Assembly (NCBI GenBank): GCA_937952305.1
Contig: CALFZO010000061.1
Coordinates: 124,001-188,000, forward strand
DNA length: 64,000 bases
Source of the DNA: an uncultured Anaerolineales bacterium
GTDB taxonomy: Bacteria; Chloroflexota; Anaerolineae; Anaerolineales; UBA6663
Direction of reading: 5' to 3'
In this document: positions 24,297-32,252 of the stretch, piece after piece
Layout of the letters: each line of letters starts with the position of its first letter
How positions within the stretch are numbered: the first letter of the stretch is position 1
The notes under the pieces: model-generated
What the model was told of the DNA's origin: nothing
Seen by the model: the letters and a program-made list of their open reading frames with translations, nothing else
Databases searched by the model: none
Translations under genes and position numbers: made by a program

Positions 24297-25094
24297 ATGG
24301 CTCATTCGGTCGACGAAAACGCCTCCCACGAGATTCATCTCCCGCGCCCCACAGTCTGGCCGATGTTGGTCGGACTGGGCCTGGGCCTGATCATGTTCGG
24401 CTTCCTGTTCTGGCGCGGCTCCGCCACAGAGGGGCTGGGCTTGGGGCTGATGGGCGGCGGTGGGGTGGTGCTGCTGTTGGCGGTGGGCTTCTGGCTGTCC
24501 ACCAACATCCGGGCGCGCGTCCGGGATCACGCCGAACCGCTGGGCGGCTCCGAGGCGGCCAAGTTTGCGATGTGGGCGTTCATCGGCACCGAGTGCATCC
24601 TCTTCGGCGCCCTGATCGCCAACATGCTCTACCTGTGGATCCGGGACACCGACGTCAACCACGCCCTGCACAACCTGGAGGCGCTGCTGATCGTCTCGGT
24701 CAACACCTTCCTGCTGTTGACCAGCAGCCTGTGCGTGGTGCTGGGGCTCTCGGCCATCCAGCGCGGCGACCGGCTGGGGCTGGCCCGCTGGCTGGGCGCC
24801 ACGGCCGTGCTCGGCGCCGCCTTCATCGGCATCCAGGCCTTTGAGTACAGCAAGCTGTACGCCGAGGGCATCACGCTCGTCAGCGACCGCTTCGGCTCCG
24901 GCTTCTTCTTCCTGACCGGCTTCCACGGCCTGCACGTCTTCATCGGCGTGCTGTGGGCGCTGGTCCTGATTGCGCACACCCTGCGCGGCGGCTTCACCCA
25001 GGCCGACCACATGGGCTACGAGGTCTTCGGGCTGTACTGGCACTTCGTCGACGTCGTCTGGATCTTCATCTTCACCCTGGTCTATCTGCTCTAA
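24297..25094 (+). CDS. ctaE: cytochrome c oxidase subunit III
   Basis: 265 aa with seven helices. Typical segments are FAMWAFIGTECILFGALI (with the conserved Glu), FFFLTGFHGLHVFIGVLW and FGLYWHFVDVVWIFIFTLVYLL, which closes the protein as in all CtaE homologues. The ATG at 24297 has GGAG 7 nt upstream and lies downstream of the mapped promoter. An earlier in-frame ATG at 24237 would overlap the -10 region. Subunit III stabilises subunit I and its proton uptake. It diverges from subunits I and II rather than following them. Confidence 0.95.
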   Translation: MAHSVDENASHEIHLPRPTVWPMLVGLGLGLIMFGFLFWRGSATEGLGLGLMGGGGVVLLLAVGFWLSTNIRARVRDHAEPLGGSEAAKFAMWAFIGTECILFGALIANMLYLWIRDTDVNHALHNLEALLIVSVNTFLLLTSSLCVVLGLSAIQRGDRLGLARWLGATAVLGAAFIGIQAFEYSKLYAEGITLVSDRFGSGFFFLTGFHGLHVFIGVLWALVLIAHTLRGGFTQADHMGYEVFGLYWHFVDVVWIFIFTLVYLL

Positions 25095-25117
25095 GCGCCC
25101 CCCCCGACGAGGTCATC

Positions 25118-25411
25118 ATGGAACACCCCCACACCCCCGCCGAGCACACCCGCCCGCACCCGGACTATTTGCGCGTCTTCGCCTGGCTGGCAGTCTTCAC
25201 CGTCATCGAGCTCTTCGTGTCGTTCGTGCCGCCCGAGCTTGACTCGATCAAGGTCCCGCTGCTGGTCATCTTCGCCGTCCTCAAGGCCACGCTGGTGGTC
25301 CTGTACTACATGCACCTGCGCTACGACAACCGCTTCTACGCGCTGCTGCTGCTGTCCGGCGTCTTCTTCGCGCTGCTGATCGGGCGTTTCCTGCCGCTCG
25401 TCCAAAAATAA
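25118..25411 (+). CDS. ctaF: cytochrome c oxidase subunit IV (prokaryotic COX4 type)
   Basis: 97 aa from ATG 25118 (GAGG 5 nt upstream). A His-rich start (EHPHTPAEHTRPHPDY) is followed by three helices with VIELFVSFVPPE and the family motif LKATLVVLYYMHLRYDNRF. It lies 23 nt after subunit III and before a strong terminator. It is a small structural subunit of the caa3 oxidase. Confidence 0.92.
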   Translation: MEHPHTPAEHTRPHPDYLRVFAWLAVFTVIELFVSFVPPELDSIKVPLLVIFAVLKATLVVLYYMHLRYDNRFYALLLLSGVFFALLIGRFLPLVQK

Positions 25412-25452
25412 AGGCGGGCCGCCCGCCCGCCTCACCCCACCTCACCAGAATT

Positions 25453-25480
25453 GGCCGGAGCCACCCGCTCCGGCCTTTTT
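25453..25480 (+). terminator. intrinsic terminator of the coxC-coxD operon
   Basis: 8-bp GC stem (25453-25460 with 25468-25475), 7-nt loop, TTTTT (25476-25480), 41 nt after the subunit IV stop. Confidence 0.92.
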
Positions 25481-25492
25481 CGTGCGCCCGGT

Positions 25493-26002
25493 TTACCGCA
25501 GGCGCGGCACCGCCTCGAACGCCAGGGCGCGCGCCGCCAGCCGGCCGGCCAAGGGATACTCAAACGCCTGGCCCCGAAAAGCCTGATCGGCGCCACGCAG
25601 CACCCACAGCAAGCCAGCCACCGGCGCCGCCGCCAGGACGAGCAGCACCAGCACCGTCAGGCCGGCCGCCACCGGCAGGAACACCAGACCCAGCAGGGCG
25701 ACGCTGACCGCGGCCGTGACCAGCCAGCCCAGGACCAGGGCCAGCGCCGAGGCCACCGCCGTCAAAATATACAGGATCGCGCCGCCGGCCTGGAAGACCG
25801 TGGCCTGCAGCGCATGGAAGGCCGCATAGGGCGAGCGCTCGCGCCAGTACAGGGCCATCCCTAACGGCACAAAGAGCGCGGCCACGGCCCCCACCCCGCC
25901 GCTGACCAGGCCGGCGATCACAGTCACCAGCGCGGTCAGGTGGGCGGCCATCGCCCAATAACGCTCACTCCGCGACGGCCGCCGCTCACTCATCAACGTC
26001 AT
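25493..26002 (-). CDS. DUF4870-like membrane protein
   Basis: 169 aa with four hydrophobic segments. The pattern SERYWAMAAHLTAL at the start, SPYAAFHALQATVFQ in the middle and ADQAFRGQAFEYPLAG near the end is that of the DUF4870 (Tic20-like) family, for which no function is established. It converges on the cox subunit IV gene and diverges from the small gene at 26081. The ATG at 26002 is used; ATG 25993 is an alternative. GGAG lies about 13 nt upstream, an unusually long spacing. Confidence 0.8.
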   Translation of the reverse strand: MTLMSERRPSRSERYWAMAAHLTALVTVIAGLVSGGVGAVAALFVPLGMALYWRERSPYAAFHALQATVFQAGGAILYILTAVASALALVLGWLVTAAVSVALLGLVFLPVAAGLTVLVLLVLAAAPVAGLLWVLRGADQAFRGQAFEYPLAGRLAARALAFEAVPRLR

Positions 26003-26068
26003 CGTCTGAAGGTCTCCTACCCACCCTTACGCGAGGCGGCGCCGCGAGTTGCAGCCGGTCCGCGATGC

Positions 26069-26074
26069 TATAAT
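26069..26074 (+). promoter_or_regulatory. TATAAT box of a probably leaderless transcript
   Basis: A perfect TATAAT ends 6 nt before the GTG at 26081, with no -35 match at normal spacing. It lies in a 6-bp inverted repeat (CGCGAT 26061-26066 with ATCGCG 26073-26078). Confidence 0.5.
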
Positions 26075-26080
26075 CGCGGC

Positions 26081-26299
26081 GTGTCGTTCCCGCCGGATCC
26101 GCCAATTACCAAACGCCAACTCGGCTGGCTGACTGTCTGCGCCGGGTTGGGCGCGGCCAGCGCCCTGCTGGCCGCCGATGTCTTCGGGGCCGGCCAATGG
26201 ACGGGCCTGGGGCCGGCCCAAAGCCTGGCGCTGGGGGCCGCCGGCCTGCTGACCGTGCTCGGCCTGGCCCTGCTGCCCCTGGGCGATCGCCCGGCCTGA
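26081..26299 (+). CDS. 72-aa two-span membrane protein
   Basis: A GTG start at 26081 directly follows a TATAAT box, so the mRNA is probably leaderless. The product has a short Pro-rich start (MSFPPDPPITKRQ) and two hydrophobic helices (about residues 15-33 and 44-66). No family is recognised. It lies 29 nt upstream of the GT-C gene and may be cotranscribed with it and the kinase-scpA pair. The frame is open further upstream but crosses the promoter and the divergent gene. Confidence 0.6.
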   Translation: MSFPPDPPITKRQLGWLTVCAGLGAASALLAADVFGAGQWTGLGPAQSLALGAAGLLTVLGLALLPLGDRPA

Positions 26300-26328
26300 C
26301 CCGGCGGGATCCGCCAAAGCGAGATCTG

Positions 26329-27930
26329 GTGCGCACCGCAATCCTCGGCCCGGCGCCTGACGGCCTCCCCCGCTGGGCGCGTTGGCTCTCCGCCCTGCTG
26401 TTCGGCCTGGCCGTCCTCGCCCTGGTCGGCCAGTTCCTGGTGTACGGCCACTACACGGCCTCGCTGCTGCGTTTCCCGTTCGACTATGACCAGGGCGAGG
26501 GCTTTGAGCTGTACGACACGCTGCTCCACACCCAGGGCCGCTGGCCGTACCAGGACAGCCAGGTCTTCCCGTTCTATACGTCGATCTACCCGCCCGTCTT
26601 CCACCTGCTGACGGCGCCGCTCGTCCTGGTCTTCGGCCCGCACCTGTGGACCGGACGCCTGGTCAGTTTCCTGGCTTCGCTCGTCGCCGCCGGCGCGCTG
26701 GCCTGGGCCGTGCGCCGCGAGACCGGCCAGACGCTGGCCGCGGCGCTCACCGGCCTGCTCTTCCTGGCGTCGAATTACACGTTCGCCATCGGCCCGCTCT
26801 TCCGCCAGCACATGACCATGGTGATGTTTGAGACGCTGGCCATCGTCGCCCTGGCGCGCTTCGACTGGCGGTCGGCCGCCGGCGCCGTCCAGGCCGCGCC
26901 GTGGCGGGACCGGCGTCTGCTGCTGGGCCTGGCCGCCCTGCTGGCCGCCGGTTACTCCAAGCCGCTCGCGCTGGCGACGGCGCTGGCGGCCTTCGCCTAC
27001 CTGTTCCTGCGCGGGCCGCGCCGCGCCCTGGCGGCCGGCCTGGGCCTGGCGCTGGTGGGCGGCGGGCTGTTCTTGTGGATCGATTGGCAGACGCAGGGCT
27101 GGTGGTTCGTGAGCATCATCCGCGCCAACCTCAACGACTATGACCTCCAGCAGACGCTGGGCTTCTACCGCGAGTGGCTGGAGCTGCACGGCGTGATCGC
27201 GGTCGCCGCCTTCGGCTACTTCATCTACGAGCTGTACTTCAGCCGTCTCTCGGCCTACGCGGTCTGGTTCGCGTTCGCCTTCGCCAACGGCGCGCTGTCC
27301 GGCAAGTTCGGGGCCGGTGAATCGTACTTCGTCACCACCACGGCCGCCGCCTGCCTGCTGGCCGGCCTGGCCGTCGGGAAGCTGCTGAGGGGCAGCGCCG
27401 CCGCGACCCGCTCGGTGTGGTTCCGGATCGGCGTGGCCGTCGTGCTGCCGCTGCTCGTCCTGGTCCAGACCCGGCTCACGCTGCACGTCTACACGGACGG
27501 GCCGGTCTACGCCCCGCTGGCGCGTCTGCTCGGCGTGGCCGACAATTCCGGCCGCGGCTATTACGACTCGCAGGGTTACACCCAGCTGGGCCCGCGCCCC
27601 ACCCGCGCCGACCATGAGGCCGGCTACGCCATCATGGCGCGCGCCCGGGCGGCGCCGGGGCCGGTCTTCTCCGAGGAGGCCGCCTTCGTGCTGGCGGCCG
27701 GCAAGCCCGTGGTCACCAACCCTTTCGTGCAGCTGGTGATGTACCAGGCCGGGCTGTTCGATCCGGCCGAGGAGATCCGCCAGATCGAGGCGCGGGCCTT
27801 CGGGCTCGTCATCCTGCGCGCGCAGTTCTACCCGCCGCCGGTGCTGGAGGCGCTGGGCGCGCACTACCAGCCGGCCGGCGAGATCGCCATGAACGGCTTC
27901 ACCTACCGGCTGCTCACGCCGCGGCCGTGA
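26329..27930 (+). CDS. polytopic GT-C-like glycosyltransferase (GT39/ArnT-like)
   Basis: 533 aa from a GTG at 26329, with about ten membrane helices. The first extracytoplasmic loop carries DYDQGEGFELYDTLL, the acidic pattern expected of the GT-C catalytic Asp/Glu, followed by the conserved YPPVFHLLTAPLV. The C-terminal soluble part (after about residue 390) is short. Such enzymes transfer sugars from polyprenyl-phosphate donors outside the membrane; donor and acceptor are unknown. It lies 12 nt upstream of the Ser/Thr kinase gene, which suggests coexpression. Confidence 0.75.
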   Translation: MRTAILGPAPDGLPRWARWLSALLFGLAVLALVGQFLVYGHYTASLLRFPFDYDQGEGFELYDTLLHTQGRWPYQDSQVFPFYTSIYPPVFHLLTAPLVLVFGPHLWTGRLVSFLASLVAAGALAWAVRRETGQTLAAALTGLLFLASNYTFAIGPLFRQHMTMVMFETLAIVALARFDWRSAAGAVQAAPWRDRRLLLGLAALLAAGYSKPLALATALAAFAYLFLRGPRRALAAGLGLALVGGGLFLWIDWQTQGWWFVSIIRANLNDYDLQQTLGFYREWLELHGVIAVAAFGYFIYELYFSRLSAYAVWFAFAFANGALSGKFGAGESYFVTTTAAACLLAGLAVGKLLRGSAAATRSVWFRIGVAVVLPLLVLVQTRLTLHVYTDGPVYAPLARLLGVADNSGRGYYDSQGYTQLGPRPTRADHEAGYAIMARARAAPGPVFSEEAAFVLAAGKPVVTNPFVQLVMYQAGLFDPAEEIRQIEARAFGLVILRAQFYPPPVLEALGAHYQPAGEIAMNGFTYRLLTPRP

Positions 27931-27942
27931 AAGGACGGGCGC

Positions 27943-29472
27943 ATGGACCAACCCGCTGACCTGACCGGGCGCACGATCGGCAAGTACCGCGTGGTGCAGC
28001 GCCTGGGCCGCGGCGGCATGGCCGAGGTCTACCGCGCCTACCAAACCACGCTGGACCGCTACGTGGCGCTCAAGGTGATCCTGCCGCAGCTGACGGCCGA
28101 CCCGGATTTCCTGAAACGCTTCGAGCGCGAGGCCAAGAACGTGGCCGCCCTGCGCCACCCCAACATCATCCAGGTCTTCGATTTCGACGTCGAGGCCGGC
28201 CAGCCGTACATGGTGATGGAGTACATCGAGGGCGATGCGCTGAACCGGCTGTTGGCTAAGCTGGCCCAGCGCGGCCAGACGCTGCCCGAGGCGCAGGCCT
28301 TGCGCGTCGTGCGCGAGATCGCCCAGGCGCTGGCCTATGCCCACAAGCAGAACGTCGTCCACCGCGACGTCAAGCCCGCCAACGTCATGTTGGATAAGAG
28401 CGGGCGCGTCGTCCTGACGGACTTCGGCGTGGCCAAGATGGTCGGCGGCGAGACGTTGACGGCCACGGGCACGGCCACGGGCACACCCGCCTATATGTCC
28501 CCGGAACAGGCCCTGGGCGCGGCCGTGGACCAGCGCGCTGACCTGTACGCTCTGGGCGTGATCCTGTTTGAGCTGATCACCGGCCGCGTGCCCTTCGAGG
28601 CCGAGACGCCCCTGGCGATCATGCTCCAGCACGCCCACGCGGTCCGGCCATCGCCGCGCCAGTGGCAGCCGAACCTGGCGGACGGCCTGGAACGCCTGAT
28701 CCTCAAGAGCCTGGCCCGCGATCCCGGCGAGCGCTGCCAGAGCGCGGAGGAGTTCCTGGGTTACCTGAACAACCCGGCCGCGGCGGCCCAGATCATCGTC
28801 CCGGCCTCCGCCCTCACGCCGGGCGATCCGGCCGCGCGCCCGAGCTCGCCCGCCGCGCCGCCAGCGGCCCAGGCCGCCAGCAACGCCGAGACGGTGCCGC
28901 CGGTCCCCGCGGCCGCGCAGCCAGTGGCCCGCACCCTGCGCCAGACCCTCAAGGCGCTGACGTGTTACCATTGCACCGGCGCCGGCCTGGAGCTGGAGCC
29001 GGATGGGCGCGTGCGCTGCACCTTCTGCAACGAGCTCAACGAGATGGCCGGGCCGGTCTGCCCGCGCTGCGAGTTCGTCAACGCGGCCGGCGCCGAGATC
29101 TGCCAGAGCTGCAACCTGGCGCTGGGGCGCACCTGCCCCAACTGCCAGACCCGCAACTGGAGCGGGGCCGAACGCTGCGTGGCCTGCGGCCGCAGCCTGG
29201 ACACCCTGGCCGCGCTGATCGAGCGGGCCGGCGACGCCGGCGAGCGCTTCCACCAGGAGCGCCGCGACCTGGCGGCCGTGTCGGCGCAGGAAGAGGCCGG
29301 CGCCCGCCAGCGCCTGGCGCAGCTAGAGGCCATCGACCAGCGCCGGCAAGCCGCCCTGCAAGCGGCGGCGGCCCGCCAGGCGCGCGAGCAACGGCTCGCC
29401 CTGACCGCCATCTTCGTCATCGTCCTGTTGATCATCGGCGGCTTCGTCGTCGTCGCCCTGTGGTTCCAATGA
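27943..29472 (+). CDS. membrane-anchored Ser/Thr protein kinase with three zinc ribbons
   Basis: 509 aa. The Hanks-type kinase domain spans residues 12-270: glycine loop LGRGGMAEVYRA, VALKVI Lys, catalytic HRDVKPANVMLD, DFGVAKM, and activation segment ending GTPAYMSPEQ. An Ala/Pro linker follows. Three CxxC zinc-ribbon units then occupy about 341-413 (CYHC/CTFC, CPRC/CQSC, CPNC/CVAC), followed by a Glu/Arg/Gln coiled coil (about 430-475) and one C-terminal membrane helix that leaves almost nothing outside. PknB relatives usually carry extracellular PASTA sensors; here the sensory part appears cytoplasmic. The stop overlaps the scpA start. Confidence 0.92.
   Translation: MDQPADLTGRTIGKYRVVQRLGRGGMAEVYRAYQTTLDRYVALKVILPQLTADPDFLKRFEREAKNVAALRHPNIIQVFDFDVEAGQPYMVMEYIEGDALNRLLAKLAQRGQTLPEAQALRVVREIAQALAYAHKQNVVHRDVKPANVMLDKSGRVVLTDFGVAKMVGGETLTATGTATGTPAYMSPEQALGAAVDQRADLYALGVILFELITGRVPFEAETPLAIMLQHAHAVRPSPRQWQPNLADGLERLILKSLARDPGERCQSAEEFLGYLNNPAAAAQIIVPASALTPGDPAARPSSPAAPPAAQAASNAETVPPVPAAAQPVARTLRQTLKALTCYHCTGAGLELEPDGRVRCTFCNELNEMAGPVCPRCEFVNAAGAEICQSCNLALGRTCPNCQTRNWSGAERCVACGRSLDTLAALIERAGDAGERFHQERRDLAAVSAQEEAGARQRLAQLEAIDQRRQAALQAAAARQAREQRLALTAIFVIVLLIIGGFVVVALWFQ
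28459..28482 (+). repeat. perfect tandem 12-bp duplication in the kinase activation loop
   Basis: Two identical 12-bp units, codon-aligned, encode Thr-Ala-Thr-Gly twice just before GTPAYMSPEQ. DFG-to-PE spacing remains normal for the family, so this is probably codon coincidence rather than an insertion. Confidence 0.85.
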
Positions 29473-30239
29473 ACGCTTCGCCGTCTGCTTACACCGTCCA
29501 ACTGCCGGTCTTCTCCGGCCCGCTCGACCTGCTCCTGCAGCTGATCGAGCGCGAGGAGCTGGATATCACCAAGGTTGCGCTGGCCCAGGTGACCGACCAG
29601 TTTCTGGGTTACATCAAAGTCCTGGAGCAGCTCAACCTGGCGGACATCGCCGACTTCCTGGTGATCGCGGCGCGCCTGGTCCTGATCAAGAGCGAGGCGC
29701 TCCTGCCGCGGCCGGTGGAGCGCGCGCCGGGCGAGGAAGATCCGGGCGATGAACTGGCCCGCCAGCTGCTGGCCTACAAGAAGTACAAGCAGATCGCCCA
29801 CAGCCTGCACGAACGCGAGACCGCCAACCTGCGCACTTATCTGCGCCTGGCCCCGCCGCCCAAGGTGGAGAAGACACTCGACCTGAGCGGCGTGACCCCG
29901 CTCGACCTGCTGGAGGCCGTCCGGCGCGCGTTGGCGCTGGTGCCGGACAAGCCCGAACTGGGCACCGTCGTCGCCCCGCCCAAGGTGACCATCCGCGATC
30001 AGATCCATCTGATCGCGCGTTCGCTGCGCGAGCGCGGCGGGCATGTGGTGTTCCAGAAGCTGCTGGCCGGGGCGCAGAGCCGGATGGAGATCGTCGTCAC
30101 GTTCCTGGCCACGCTCGAACTCATCAAGCGCCGCAAGATCGAGGCGCGCCAGTCCGCGATGTTCGGCGACATCGAGTTGATCTCGCTGGGCGAGTGGACC
30201 GAGGACGAGGCCGCGCTGAGCGAGCTGGAATTCGAGTGA
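29469..30239 (+). CDS. scpA: segregation and condensation protein A
   Basis: 256 aa, the kleisin subunit of the bacterial SMC-ScpAB condensin. The family start FSGPLDLLLQLIEREELDI, the helix DIADFLVIAARLVLIKSEALLP and the C-terminal winged helix (about residues 190-250) are all present. The ATG at 29469 overlaps the kinase stop, so translation is probably coupled. scpB, usually adjacent, is not here. Pairing of scpA with a Ser/Thr kinase invites the idea of phospho-control of condensin, but this is inference. Confidence 0.93.
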   Translation: MNASPSAYTVQLPVFSGPLDLLLQLIEREELDITKVALAQVTDQFLGYIKVLEQLNLADIADFLVIAARLVLIKSEALLPRPVERAPGEEDPGDELARQLLAYKKYKQIAHSLHERETANLRTYLRLAPPPKVEKTLDLSGVTPLDLLEAVRRALALVPDKPELGTVVAPPKVTIRDQIHLIARSLRERGGHVVFQKLLAGAQSRMEIVVTFLATLELIKRRKIEARQSAMFGDIELISLGEWTEDEAALSELEFE

Positions 30240-30289
30240 CCGGCCCGGCCGGCCCGCCAACCACCCCCAACTTTCCCAGCGGCGCATAG

Positions 30290-30313
30290 GACAGCGGTCA
30301 GGCTGTCTTTTTT
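30290..30313 (+). terminator. intrinsic terminator after scpA
   Basis: 6-bp stem (30290-30295 with 30302-30307), 6-nt loop, TTTTTT (30308-30313). A second 6-bp pairing (30278-30283 with 30314-30319) encloses it. Confidence 0.72.
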
Positions 30314-30384
30314 GCCGCTCCCTCCGCATAATGGGGCCATGCGCTTTCCGAGTGGTTTTGCAAGAAAGGAGCGCCCAAACCGAT

Positions 30385-31020
30385 ATGCGTGAGCGCGACA
30401 ACGTCCGAATCCACCCCACCGCCGAAGTCTCTGACCTGGCCGAAATCGGGCCGGGGACGCGGATCTGGAATCACTGCCAGGTGCGCGAAGGCGCCGTCCT
30501 GGGCCGCAACTGCATCCTCAGCAAAGACGTCTACATCGACGCCGGCGTCCACATCGGCGACAACTGCAAGATCCAGAACGGCATCTCCGTCTATCACGGC
30601 GTCGTGCTGGAGGACGGCGTGTTCTGCGGTCCGCACATGGTCTTCACCAACGACCGCAATCCGCGCGCCATCAACCTAGACGGCTCGCTCAAGAGCGCCG
30701 ACGACTGGGTGTTGAGCGAGACACGCGTGCGAACCGGCGCCGCCATCGGCGCCGGGGCGATCCTGGTGTGCGGCATCACCGTCGGCCGGTGGGCCATGGT
30801 CGGCGCTGGCGCCGTGGTCACCCGCGACGTGCCGGACTACGGCCTGGTGTTCGGCAACCCGGCCCGCCTGCGCGGTTTCGTCAGCCCGTCCGGCGCCAAA
30901 ATGAGCGCGGCGCCCGAGCAGCCGGCGGGCGGCGACGACGTCCGTCTGCTCTGCCCCAAGAGCGGGCTGGCCGTCCTGATCCCGCGCGCCACCTACGAGC
31001 GCCTGATCGTCGACAACTAA
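30385..31020 (+). CDS. left-handed beta-helix N-acetyltransferase (WbpD/WlbB-like)
   Basis: 211 aa from ATG 30385. Hexapeptide repeats (IGPGTRIWNHCQVREGAVLG, then VHIGDNCKIQNG) form a trimeric left-handed beta-helix. GPHMVFTNDRNPRAIN matches the UDP-2-acetamido-3-amino-2,3-dideoxyglucuronate N-acetyltransferase family. The C-terminal extension (about residues 175-211) is not part of the helix. The aminotransferase encoded 72 nt downstream would supply its 3-amino sugar substrate, as WbpE does for WbpD. The usual dehydrogenase partners (WbpA/WbpB) are not in the window. GGAG upstream is 13 nt away, a rather long spacing. Confidence 0.85.
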   Translation: MRERDNVRIHPTAEVSDLAEIGPGTRIWNHCQVREGAVLGRNCILSKDVYIDAGVHIGDNCKIQNGISVYHGVVLEDGVFCGPHMVFTNDRNPRAINLDGSLKSADDWVLSETRVRTGAAIGAGAILVCGITVGRWAMVGAGAVVTRDVPDYGLVFGNPARLRGFVSPSGAKMSAAPEQPAGGDDVRLLCPKSGLAVLIPRATYERLIVDN

Positions 31021-31092
31021 GCCGGACCCCCGGTCCCGGCCCCGCGCGCTGGGCCCGCCAGGCGGGCGGCGCCTTATCGGAGTGGAACCTTC

Positions 31093-32163
31093 ATGATCCC
31101 CGTGTCCAAGCCTTACCTGGGCGAAGCTGAAAAACAAGCCGTGCTGGAGGTGCTGGAGTCCGGCATGCTGGTGCAGGGCCCGCGCGTGGCCAAGCTGGAA
31201 GAGAAGTTCGCGGCCGCCAGCGGCGTCAAGCACGCCATCGCCACCTCGTCCGGCACCACCGCCCTGCACCTGGCCCTGGTCGCCAACGGCATCGGCCCCG
31301 GCGACGAGGTCATCACCGTCGCCTTCACGTTCATTGCCACCGTCAACTGCATCCTGTTCGTGGGCGCCAAGCCGGTGTTTGTGGACGTGGACGCCGAGAC
31401 CTTCAATATCAATCCCGATCTGATCGAGGCCGCCATCACGCCGCGCACCAAGGCCATCCTGCTCGTGCACCTGTACGGCTATCCGTGCGATATGGGCCGC
31501 ATCCAGGCCATCGCCGACAAGCACGGGCTGAAGGTCATCGAGGACGCCTGCCAGGCGGTCGGGGCCACCTACCAGGGCCGGACGGTCGGGAGCTTCGGCA
31601 CCGGCATGTTCAGCCTGTACGCCACCAAGAACGTGATGACGGGCGAAGGCGGCATGATCACCACCAACGACGACGCCCTGGCCGAGCACTGCCGGCTGCT
31701 GCGCCAGCACGGCATGAAGCGCCGCTACTATCACGAGATGCTGGGCTACAACTACCGGCTGAGCGACCTGCACGCCGCCATCGGCGTCGCCCAGATGGAC
31801 CGCCTGCCGGACTTCACGGCCAAGCGCCGCGCCAACGCCGCCGTCCTGAACGGCGGCATCACGTCCGTGATTACGCCCAAGGTCAAGGACGGCTACGGCC
31901 ACGTCTGGCACCAGTACACGGTCCGCATGCCGGCCGGCCGCGATCGCGACGCCGCCGTGAAGCAGCTGACCGACGCCGGCGTGGGCACCGGCGTGTTCTA
32001 CCCGGTGCCCGCCCACCAGCAGGGTTACGTCCGCGAGCAATTGGGCGAGGTGAGCCTGCCGGTGACCGAACGGCTCTCCAAAGAAGTCATCTCCCTGCCC
32101 GTTCATCCCCAGCTCACCCCGGCGGAGCTGGAGACGATCGTGGCCGCGGTCAATCGCCTGTAA
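31093..32163 (+). CDS. DegT/DnrJ/EryC1/StrS sugar aminotransferase (WbpE-like)
   Basis: 356-aa PLP enzyme that adds an amino group to a nucleotide-linked keto-sugar. The Schiff-base Lys179 lies in SLYATKNVMTGEGGM. VIEDACQAVGATY holds the Asp that pairs with the pyridine nitrogen, and ATSSGTTALHLAL binds the cofactor phosphate. Length and motifs are typical. It is paired with the upstream N-acetyltransferase for synthesis of a 2,3-diacetamido-uronate-type sugar for a surface polysaccharide. A GGAG precedes the start and a very strong terminator follows. Confidence 0.92.
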   Translation: MIPVSKPYLGEAEKQAVLEVLESGMLVQGPRVAKLEEKFAAASGVKHAIATSSGTTALHLALVANGIGPGDEVITVAFTFIATVNCILFVGAKPVFVDVDAETFNINPDLIEAAITPRTKAILLVHLYGYPCDMGRIQAIADKHGLKVIEDACQAVGATYQGRTVGSFGTGMFSLYATKNVMTGEGGMITTNDDALAEHCRLLRQHGMKRRYYHEMLGYNYRLSDLHAAIGVAQMDRLPDFTAKRRANAAVLNGGITSVITPKVKDGYGHVWHQYTVRMPAGRDRDAAVKQLTDAGVGTGVFYPVPAHQQGYVREQLGEVSLPVTERLSKEVISLPVHPQLTPAELETIVAAVNRL

Positions 32164-32189
32164 CGCCGGGCTTCCCGAGCGTTAACGCA

Positions 32190-32230
32190 GACCGGGGTGG
32201 ACGGCAGTGCCGTCCACCCCGGTCTTTTTT
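32190..32230 (+). terminator. strong intrinsic terminator after the aminotransferase
   Basis: Perfect 16-bp stem (32190-32205 with 32209-32224), 3-nt loop, TTTTTT (32225-32230). Confidence 0.95.
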
Positions 32231-32252
32231 GGGCGCCGGCTCGCGCGGCCGG

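Noticed and set aside
26068..29253. A very long minus-strand open frame of about 1060 codons opposite the GT-C and kinase genes
   Set aside because: It is low-complexity (Arg/Gln/Gly/His-rich), has no recognisable domain, and mirrors real plus-strand genes. High GC removes stop codons from antisense frames.
28662..29468. Long upstream extension of the scpA frame
   Set aside because: It overlaps the zinc-ribbon part of the kinase gene in another frame; the family N-terminus starts at 29469.
31052..31072. GC-rich hairpin between the acetyltransferase and aminotransferase genes
   Set aside because: The arms close on a single-base loop and no T-run follows, so it is not counted as a terminator; the two genes are probably cotranscribed.
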